Origin: Lindgomyces ingoldianus | Taxonomy: Eukaryota > Ascomycota > Dothideomycetes > Pleosporales > Lindgomycetaceae | NCBI RefSeq assembly: GCF_010093535.1 | Contig: NW_022985168.1 | Coordinates: 1,142,537-1,206,536 of the forward strand | Length of the DNA: 64,000 nucleotides | Direction: 5' to 3' | Part shown: positions 55,785 through 64,000 of the stretch, piece after piece | How positions within the stretch are numbered: the first letter of the stretch is position 1 | How the letters are laid out: each line of letters begins with the position of its first letter | Made by a program: the position numbers and the translations under genes | The notes under the pieces: generated by a model | What the model saw: the letters and a program-made list of their open reading frames with translations, nothing else | The model's database searches: none | Told to the model about the DNA's origin: nothing

Positions 55785-58700
55785 AGATGGACGGGCTGAG
55801 GACAGAAAGTTGGAGGATTGTTCTGCGGAGACGTACGTGTACGTCTCGAGGGCTGGGGCGCAGCCCAGATTGTGTTATTGTGTTACCCGCAAAACGGCGG
55901 TGTTTCTCCTGCGGTTGGTGGTGGAGATCAGGTTGAGGAGGGTGTGTTGGGTGTGACTTGGGTTTATGTGGGAAGTCACGGTGAAGGACTCAGGCGATGG
56001 CAAGCCCGAAAAGCGTGCTTTCGAAGCGACGAGGTGGAAGCAGCTCGACGAGCAGCCGGATTACAAACGAGCAATCGGGATTGCGAAGTGGCTGTGGACG
56101 CGGGCCGGGCACGATCGGCAGCGGTGATGTCGGTCGGAGGCCTGTGGCGGGCCAGGAACGGACGGCAGCTGAGCAGCGCAGTGGTTGTGTATAGTAGCAG
56201 CGAAGGGGTAGCACTCGAGTTGGTTGTTTGCCTGGGGACTGCCGACTGGTATTTTGTATGCGGGGTGGATTGTGCAGCGGTGGGAGGTTGAGTGCCGGGC
56301 GGGAAAGCTGCACTGCCCAGGTTTGAGTGCGCGATTTTGCAACAGACGAACTAAACTGATTTCATTTCCCAGCGCAGGCCGCCAGTCGATTATTGCTCCA
56401 AGCCCTCAGCACGGGAGAAGCGCGGGGCGCCGTGCACTGAGAGCAGTGCGACGTGAAAGATGCTGCGGCGTTGAGCTTCGCGCCGCGCTCTGAGACTCCC
56501 CTTCTTCACCTCCCAGGCTGTCGGCTGAGAGGCAGCATCGCCGCGATATTATTCATCACCTCAATCACGAGATGACCAAGCGGCACGCGCAACAGTCCCG
56601 GACTTGCAAGCGCCTGAAGGCGGTGACGGCGGCATTGTCTACCATGACTGTCCTGGAGACTTTGAAGATTTGACGTCGTTGCTTTCACCGTGGCCACCAT
56701 TCAGCCACGTGCACGGCCCTCTCCTCCACCATCTCTCGACCTCACGTCAAGTGTCGTTACATGCGAAGCGCACCTCCCGGAAAACCCGTCTTCAGACGTG
56801 TTGGTATCACACCCTTCCGGCCAGCTTGCCCTTCCACTCACTGCGATCCTCACTGCGATCCTCACTCCCTGTTTTGGCTCGACTCCCCATGCAGTCAACG
56901 CGGGCCAGTCCAGCCTGACCAGCCCAAAGCGAGACCCATCAAACTCACCATCTTTCCTGCTGTACAACTGGATCGCGTCCGTCGTGAATCCTGTATCCCC
57001 CTTTATGTACTCGCCGTTGACGCGAGGCGTGCTGAACCTGCCGTCCTGTCCCTTGATTTCCAGCTTCCCCCCGCACCCGCGCCCTCACATCGATGGCGCA
57101 CCCGCCGGCCAGTGCTCTTCAACCTCACCTGCAGTCCGCAAGTCAATTCCCCCGAGTCGTCTCCCACAGTACGAATGCCCCAGCCGACGGACCAGTCAAA
57201 AATGCCTCAGCCGACGCCTTTCTCTACCTGCAGCCAACCTGCGCAGATCGTATCTTCATCCTGCAAAATAGCTGCAAGCCTCACACGACTGCACTCTCCA
57301 TCTCCGTGATTTTCGCACTGACCTCTTCCGAGATCCGCCCTTCTGGTTAGACCCGTTCGCTCGGGCTCGGGCGGCCATTTAAAAGACAACATGTACCTTT
57401 GTACTTCCCGCATGCTATTGGCTTCTTCCAGCCTAGACCCTCATATCGCCGGGCCTATCGCTTATAGGTGCGTATGCGGACTTCGATGCTAATTTGTATT
57501 TTTAAGCATCGCGGTGAGTATGCGTGGGACGGCTCAGAGGCAGAGTCGAGCAATCTGTGGGCTCATTACTATTTGGCGGTCTGACTTACCACCGCTCATC
57601 TTTATCGAGACTGCCGTATAACAAGTAAGCGGTGCTCGAACAGGACAGCTTGCGTGACAGCGGCAGCATGCGAGATAAGCAATCCTGCAAATCGGTTGAT
57701 GTCCCTCCTCCCCTATGTAATATCCATCGATGATCGGGTGAACCCGTGGTGGATCCATTGGACACTATTTCCAGGAACGGGCCACCATAGTACTGGCAGA
57801 GCCATTTTACGCAGCACAACTTCATGTGTTCATCTGTGTTGGCCGTTGCTAGCGCGCCGATCTAGGTCAATTCGCCAAACAAACCACCTAGGCGACAGCG
57901 CGCCGTGATCCTCTCTACAGATTGCCAATGACTACAGGCGGTTTATGTTGACAAATTTAAATACGGTAATCGAGCCAAAGAATCCCTCATTCACTTACCA
58001 TGATGATCGCAAAATAATATGGGCATTTGGAATCTCTATGCAACGAGTGAGCAGGGTTTCTTCAACCTCGCCTTTCCTTAAACTACTTATTCTAGCGTCG
58101 AACCACCGAGGGAAATGCGAATACCTCTTATCTGACTACTGCTAGCCCTACACAACGCTTCATTATGAACTTTTAGGAACCTGTTGCTTCCCGCACCCTT
58201 ATCTCCTGTAAGTAAATCAACCCCTCGTTGTCACAGGACCTCCATTCAATCCCATCTCGCTATCACAGGAATCACCCGACCCCAACGGCGATGGATTCGA
58301 GAACCCCTTTGTAATTCCACGGGTCTAGTATTACTAACATTCAAGTAGAGCGGTACCAACCGACGTATGCGAGCAACGCATCCCCTATCTCAAGCAGCAA
58401 ATCATCATTGGATTTTTGTCTATCACATCATCCTCGCCATCACGGGGTAATTCAGTCACACCACGACATGTTTCTAGTTGCATGTGATTTAAAGGACACG
58501 TTCAGTGTTTTGTTTATTCGAGGGCAAATGGGAGTAAGCCACCCTCTGAACCGGACCTGTAGCAGGTCAGCGCGTATTTCACGGCAATGAGGCCGGTCAG
58601 ATGTTGGCCAACCTCCCCTGTGCTACAATGCATATCTCCGCTGTCGAGGGATGCTGTGTGGCCATGGGCTTGCCGTCAGAATTACGATCCGTACATGCAG

Positions 58701-59313
58701 GAGGTTCTGTCTCGTCTTAGGGCTTGTGGCGTGTTGTGGACGGAGTACTACACTCCTACTTGACAATACTTTTTTAATATGTTGTATATGTCAAATGCCT
58801 GTTAACGTACTGCCCCCGACTACTGAAGACTGCTAACGAGTCCCAGTCATGATCACCCAACTCTTTCTCCAAGACTTCAAGTACTGTCCACCGCTTGCTA
58901 TTTACAATACTATTCATCACTACTCACTGACTACCATTCACTTATTCAACTCAAGAAAACATGATTCAGCAAAAGTGCTAAAACCCGCGCCGATCGTCTA
59001 TTACTCAGAACTTTATTCCAACATTAATCTCTCCCAGCAATGGAAATATGATCGCTCGAAAATCTGCTATCCATGAATGTATTTAATTGATAGTTCATGT
59101 ATACATGCAGCCGCATTCGCTTCGATTTATAGATTCCAAGTTGACCATCTTGCATACAAACTTGACCAAAAAAGTGATGTGATAATAGTAATAATAATAA
59201 TAGTAATAATAGTGGTGGTGAGGCCGCAGGGCCACCGAATCCATCTCATCACAACCCATCCAAACCATTCTAGCCCATTCCCATCCCAAGTACACCCAAA
59301 AACACACTCCCTT
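55785..59313. other. Gene-poor region upstream of the HAL4-like kinase
   Basis: 3.5 kb. The first about 1.5 kb (to 57350) is GC-rich, Ser/Pro-coding in several overlapping frames on both strands and without any domain, so the frames are judged chance products of base composition. From about 57400 the composition is closer to the average. No gene, RNA or element is supported. A tandem duplicate of CACTGCGATCCT occurs at about 56838-56862. Confidence 0.5.
59181..59217. repeat. (AAT/AGT)n trinucleotide repeat
   Basis: ATAATAGTAATAATAATAATAGTAATAATAG, followed by a few GTG units. An imperfect microsatellite near the 3' end of the CaMKK-like gene. Confidence 0.8.
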
Positions 59314-62035
59314 TTACATCATCCCCCTCGTCTCACTAACCGGGGTCACATTTCTACTCCCATCCCCAGCCCCAGTCTCAGTCCCAGTCTCAGACCCCGC
59401 ATCCCTCCCCTTCCTCCTCTCCCCCGGTTGCGGCGTCGAACTCCTACTCCTCTCCTGCTCCCTGACTTGCTGTCTCGCCTCATCTACTAGATCCCTAAAT
59501 TCCCTTGCGCCTCTTAGTCCCCTTGACAAGAGACCCTCCTTTCCCTCCACCACCTTCTGCGCCTCACCCCGCTCTTCTACGCCCTTTTTTGCACGCTCTA
59601 CAATCGCCTTCAAACCCCCTTTAAGCTCGTTGCCAACTGCACGGCCTGAGTCGAAGATGCATTCATTTTCGCGGATTGCTTTGATGTTTTCGACGCGGCG
59701 GGTGAGGTAGAGCGTTGGGCGACGGCCTTCTTTTCGTTTGAGGATACGTTGGATTTCTTCTTGGTATGCAGTTTCGTAGACGTCCATGTCGACGGCGGAG
59801 GGTGATTCCGAGACGATGGGTTGGCTGGCAGTTTCGGGTGGCGTGTCTTCGCCGGTACCGATATTTAGGAAAAGAGTGTCTTCGAGCGGATCGTGAGCGT
59901 GGCCTTTACCGACTGGTGTTGCGGGTGTGGAGCTGCCAGGAAGGTTGGGGATGGCGATGGGTTGGGATGCTTGTGGTGGGCGAAACAACATGTTATCATG
60001 GATGACTTTTGCGTCAGTGATGTGGGGGGGCTGGCGGATCTCTGGGCCGCTTGTAATGGCACCCTTTGATGGGCCTCCGTTTCGAAGTATCGGGGAAAGT
60101 AGACCGGGCTTTGCAAATTCCATTTCGTCGGCATAGTCTGGAACCCGCTTGTCGTTATCGTCCACTTTAATAACTCGATGAATCCCCTCGGTTGTGAGTG
60201 CTCCTTCGATGGGTCGGCGATTATCGGTGTCTTGAGACTTCGATTTCCGCAATTGTGAAGGCCGAATTGAAAGGGGAGGCTGTACGATACGAGATGCGCT
60301 ACCCAAAATACCCTCCATTAGTTCGGGTCGTCTCCGAAAGAGTAGCTGCTTGAAGCGTTTTACGGCTCGAACCTGAGATAGTTGTTAGAGCCTCTCGGTA
60401 GGGCAATTAACGCTTAAAGATAAGCTCATCACTTACGACTGTCACAAGATGACCCATGTTCCCTGTAATAGCAGCATTGACTTCTTCATCTGTGGGTTCT
60501 TCGACAATAATAGCAACATTTTCCGATGTTGGTAGTAGAGGGTCTGTCCCTCGCCTTGTAACCCATGGATGTTCCTACGCAAATTAGTGCGGTATTTCCC
60601 GCCATTCTTGAACACATACTCTGAGTTCGTCCATCCTGATTCGCTTATTTGGCTCCTTTTCTAGAACCCTCAGTAGCAGGTCGCGAAGATCTTCAGTGCA
60701 CTTCGGCCCAAGATCCGGGACGTCATTTCGTATTGATTGATATAAGTCGATCATGCCGGTTTTCTCGAATGGGATCCTGCCGAACAGTAAACAGAAAAGT
60801 GTAACTCCCATCGACCAAATATCGGCGGCCTTCCCCGAAACCTGCCCGTGTTTGGCAACACACAGCTCGGGAGGCATGAAAGCGGGCGAGCCAGCAGATT
60901 TGGCAGTCTTCATCTCTGACTCTTTCTCAAACATCTCTGACACGCCGAAGTCGACAATTTTCAGGACGTCATCGTCGGTTACGAGACAATTGTCGGGCTT
61001 GATGTCTCGGTGTATGATTCCTTGAGCGTGAACTAAAATAAGATTTAGTAAAAGAGGGGTTGGTACCTGTTCTTGACAGACGTACGATACTCAATGCCCA
61101 ATATCATGTCTCGAAACCAGCATCGGCAGTGTTCCTCATCGTAGGGATCTGCCCGCTCTTCAAGGCCTACCTGCATCACAACGCCCTTCTTGCACATTTC
61201 CATGACCATGTACAGAGAGTCTTCTTCAGGGTCGTCGAGCACCTCGATAAGCGACACTACGTTCGGATGGTTCAGCTTCTTCATGATGGCGATCTCCTCC
61301 TTTATCAGGTCCAGAGAGTTATTCTCCGCCTCAGAAGACGAATGCCGATGCAGCGGCGAGTTGAATCCTAGGCCAGCCGCGAGTGCTCCCTGGCGTCGCC
61401 GCCTCGCACTCGGGCGACGGAGTAGGTTGGACTGGGCCCGCTTCCGCAGGCGGGACTTGGAGAATTCCTTAACAGCCTGTGCCTCGAGGCGTTAGCGAGA
61501 GCCAATGCCATAGTCTCGAAGGCCACCCGCATCAGGATCCTCACATATTCTTGCCCATACTGATCCACGGCGAGATGTACTGCTCCGAACGATCCCCGGC
61601 CTATCTCCTGCTTTATCAGGTATTGATTGATGCGGTGCTGGGCGGTTCCGTCATCTTCGCTGTTGCTGTACTCGGAGCGAGCGTTGAGCGTTTCCTGCCA
61701 GGCGCGTCAGATGGGGAAGGAACAATCAACCAAGTAAACAATTCTAGATGGACATTGTTCAGCACACCTTCACGGGCCTCGTGGAGGAGGCTGCTCGCTT
61801 GTGATGTCGGAGAGGGCTGTGATATGCGGGGGCAGACCTGTGAAGGATGTGGGTTAGTGGGGTCGATCGAATACCCTCAAGGCACTGAACACGACGCAAG
61901 CACTGACATATACTTCACTGGAGGAGGCCGTCCGCCTTCTCCGACAGCAGGCACGCCCAGAGAGATATTGTCCGAGGAATAGATGCCCGGGATGTTGATG
62001 TCCAGCGACTGTTTCGTCGGTGGTGGGGGGGGCAT
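59314..62035 (-). CDS. CaMKK-type protein kinase (Ssp1/CmkC-like)
   Basis: A calcium/calmodulin-dependent kinase kinase-type enzyme. In fungi such kinases (S. pombe Ssp1, A. nidulans CmkC) phosphorylate CaMK and the AMPK/Snf1 activation loop in stress and growth control. Seven exons on the minus strand: 62035-61914, 61837-61768, 61694-61545, 61476-61086, 61032-60620, 60574-60437 and 60372-59314; 780 aa, all junction phases consistent. Kinase motifs: EIGRGSFGAVHLA (about 93), Lys117 in AVKEF, a basic insert between the first strands (about 124-150, as in CaMKKs), HRDIKPDN at 252-259, DFG at 272-274, GSPAFMPPEL. After the kinase domain comes a long regulatory tail (about 440-780), Ser/Pro- and Glu/Arg-rich. 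I did not see a sharp calmodulin-binding motif. Confidence 0.9.
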
Positions 62036-62444
62036 GATTAAGCTATTTAAGCTATGCGTAGGACGATTGTGATAAGAAAAGGGATTGACATGAAAGGTAC
62101 CAGGAGAGTCTCGCTAGCAACAAGGTGATGGCCCAGAAACTAGGCAGAGAGGATATTCCGTCTCAGCTAGGCAATTGGAATGGTAAGAGCACGAGATAGA
62201 AGGGGGTCTGGGGGTCGAGAGTGAGGGGCGGTTTCTTTGCAGAGGTCTGATAAATTTCTCGAATCGCGCCTGAGGCAGCAACCACCACCAACCCACTCCT
62301 GCAGGCTCGAAGGGCAACCCAGCATTCAGCCTTGGCCAGTCCCAGCTCTGGACCCCTTGTCGTCCGCCTTACCCCATATCCACACCTCGTTGCGCACATA
62401 TCTGGTGCGACGGCCCGCCCATCTTGCAGTCATCCCCGGACGCC
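62036..62444. promoter_or_regulatory. Bidirectional promoter CaMKK-like/BET5
   Basis: 409 bp between the start codons of divergently transcribed genes. No TATA box near either start. No gene is contained. Confidence 0.55.
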
Positions 62445-63007
62445 ATGGTGCTCTACTCCTTCTACATCTTTGATCGCCACAGTAAGCACCCTGCTCCATC
62501 GTCGCCGTGCATGCGCCGCTGATCCAATCACCACCGCCAGCCGAGTGTATCTACAGCAGACGATGGACGCCGCGGCCAGTGTCGTCGAGCAGCAAGGCCG
62601 CGCGCCCGCAATCCGGCTCCAGCATCACCAGCAGTGGCGACGCACCGACGGGGCGCAAGGGCATGTCGCATGCCGACGATGAAAAGCTGATATTCGGGCT
62701 GGTCTTCTCGCTGCGCAACATGGTGCAGAAGCTTGGCGGCGACGACGACACCTTCCTGGCATACCGCACCGGCGAATACAAGCTGCACTACTACGAGACC
62801 CCGACCCGCATGAAGTTCGTCATGCTCACCGATACAAAGCAGAACCACTTGCGCGCATACCTGCATCAGATCTGGGCGAATCTGTACGTCGAGTTTGTGG
62901 TTAAGAATCCCCTGGCGCCGGTAGAGCATCCCGGCGGCATAGGGGTGGCGAATGAGCTGTTCGAGAAAGGGCTGGAAGCATTCATCACGGCAGTTCTTCC
63001 GGCGTGA
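62445..63007 (+). CDS. BET5: TRAPP complex subunit Bet5 (TRAPPC1)
   Basis: A small longin-fold subunit of the TRAPP complexes, the exchange factors for Rab GTPases (Ypt1 and Ypt31/32) in ER-to-Golgi and Golgi traffic. Two exons, 62445-62481 and 62541-63007 (59-bp intron, phase 1), 167 aa. The N-terminus MVLYSFYIFDRHTECIY is the family signature and is restored only by splicing. An extra Ser/Arg/Pro-rich loop (about 20-50) before the helix is common in filamentous fungi. Then LIFGLVFSLRNMVQKLGG, SYETPTRMKFVMLTD-like residues and YLHQIWANLYVEFVVKNPL follow. The length is slightly larger than yeast Bet5 because of the loop. It is divergent from the CaMKK-like gene and convergent with LTV1. Confidence 0.93.
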
Positions 63008-63468
63008 GGACTAGGTGTCCTGACAAGAGCACTCTGGGGCTGATAAGCTTGCATCACCAGCAATATGCTTTCGGGGAGCCGGTCGTGTGAAACGAGAAGA
63101 GGCAGGTACGCGGCAGGCACGCGGCAGGCACGCGGTAGGCTACATGGCGACAGAGAGAAGGAGCATCCAATGATGTACCCCACGCCACCACGAAGTCCAT
63201 ATCAAGTGAGTATGGTTGCTGCATAAGGTCCACAGGCGGGCAGACGCGTGACTACCAAGCAATTGGAAGAATGTTAAGCTTCAATAAGCATTACCTATTG
63301 CACCTAGGCAGCTATGGCCTTCTTGACCCGGGTATATTGGCCAAGCCATGAATGCCAGTAAACGTCGTAGATCTCTCATAGTATCGATGCTTCTCTTTCC
63401 TGAACGCCTGGATAGAGCCTCCCGCAATGACAGGTGTAAACCAGATTTCAGGTCTCCCCCGTGACTTT
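63008..63468. other. 3' region between BET5 and LTV1
   Basis: Convergent 3' ends. It contains a small GC-rich tandem repeat (63101-63138). No gene is seen. Confidence 0.6.
63101..63138. repeat. 11-bp tandem repeat, about 3.4 units
   Basis: Successive copies of GGCAGGCACGC (first unit with T for C at the eighth base), ending in GGTAGGC. Confidence 0.75.
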
Positions 63469-64000
63469 TTACGCTTTCTGCGTCTTCACCCTCGCAGGTC
63501 CCAAACCCTTCCGAATCTCATCCAGTTGCTCCAACCCGCTCTGTTGAGCGCCCTTTTTGACCCTCCTCTTCCCCGCCATGGAATACCCGCCTAAGAAGTC
63601 ATCCATGATATTGTCGAAGTCTGACCTCAGCGCTGGTGCCTCGCTCATATTTGACATGCCAGACATTTTGCTGAATCCAGACATTTTGCTCATCCCCGAC
63701 ACCATAGAGGCGTCGTCTGGGAGTTCCTCTGCCGCGTACTCTTCCTCGATCTTGTCGAAGCGTTGATCAAGGATGGTGAGACCTTCCGTGCGGTGAAGAG
63801 CTGAGGACGTCATACTGTAGCCAGAAGTCGATGTCATGGCGCCTTTTCGCTTCTTCTTCCGCCCTCCTGCTGTGAGTGCAGAAGCTCCTGTAAGAATCGA
63901 GGACTGGACATCAGATGGTGCGGCGGGCTTCGGTGCCTTGGCCGTCTTGGCGTCTTTCTTGAATTTGTTGAATTCGTCAAGCCAGGCATTATCATCCTCT
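63469..64000 (-). CDS. LTV1: Ltv1 ribosome-biogenesis factor, C-terminal part (5' end outside window)
   Basis: A 40S assembly and export factor that binds pre-40S particles with Enp1 and Rps3 and must be phosphorylated (Hrr25/CK1) and released. Only the last 176 residues are in the window; the gene continues beyond 64000. Visible are [12 protein letters not shown], a Lys/Arg-rich stretch ([10 protein letters not shown]), the family's [13 protein letters not shown] block, and a run of short M-S-x repeats ([19 protein letters not shown]). Next is [15 protein letters not shown] and the basic C-terminus typical of Ltv1 ([18 protein letters not shown]). No intron is seen in this part. Confidence 0.88.
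   Translation of the reverse strand, partial: EDDNAWLDEFNKFKKDAKTAKAPKPAAPSDVQSSILTGASALTAGGRKKKRKGAMTSTSGYSMTSSALHRTEGLTILDQRFDKIEEEYAAEELPDDASMVSGMSKMSGFSKMSGMSNMSEAPALRSDFDNIMDDFLGGYSMAGKRRVKKGAQQSGLEQLDEIRKGLGPARVKTQKA

Noticed and set aside
56690..57350. Overlapping long frames of 182 and 193 codons on the plus strand
   Set aside because: Both are Ser/Pro-rich products of GC-rich sequence, overlap each other in different frames, have no domain and no splice continuation.

Overview
The window comes from the nuclear genome of a filamentous ascomycete (Pezizomycotina). The evidence is genes with one to six short introns (about 47-90 bp, GT...AG), eukaryotic housekeeping proteins (exocyst Sec8, Paf1-complex Ctr9, TRAPP Bet5, Ltv1, PIG-P), and two sharply bounded AT-rich blocks of dead transposons. 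In these blocks glutamine and tryptophan codons have become stops, as repeat-induced point mutation (RIP) would produce. The class (Dothideomycetes, Leotiomycetes or other) cannot be fixed from the sequence alone.

Layout. 1-800 is a GC-normal stretch that looks like the 3' end and LTR of a retrotransposon cut by the window edge. About 800-16430 is a graveyard of RIP-degraded elements: two Ty1/copia copies (plus strand), a Ty3/gypsy integrase remnant (minus strand), a 1.87-kb pogo/Fot1-like DNA transposon with TA-flanked ends, a 1.1-kb near-perfect foldback element with the same ends, and two pogo-like 3' fragments. 16.8-40 kb is gene-rich: PIG-P, a histidine-phosphatase-fold membrane protein, SEC8, CTR9, a dead pyruvate decarboxylase, an F-box-like conserved protein, a dead Asp/Glu racemase-family gene, a very small hydrophilic protein gene, an F-box protein, and an ARMT1/DUF89 phosphatase. 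41170-44216 is a second AT-rich island, apparently one inserted element with short inverted ends. 44.2-47.9 kb is gene-poor. 47.9-64 kb carries an acyl-CoA dehydrogenase, the SUN-domain protein SLP1, a HAL4/SAT4-type kinase, a CaMKK-type kinase, BET5 and the 3' part of LTV1.

The intact genes are mostly housekeeping or signalling genes and do not form a pathway cluster. Two functional links exist: exocyst (SEC8) and TRAPP (BET5) both serve secretory-vesicle tethering, and PIG-P and SLP1 both act in the ER. Three head-to-head pairs share promoters: SEC8/CTR9, F-box/ARMT1-like and CaMKK/BET5. Exon boundaries were worked out by hand from frame, splice signals and family conservation. I found no convincing new biological system. 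The most interesting items are the foldback element built from pogo ends, the nonsense mutations of RIP type in the otherwise GC-normal racemase pseudogene, the phosphatase-fold protein that lacks the usual catalytic His-Asp, and the unidentified 3-kb RIP-degraded element.
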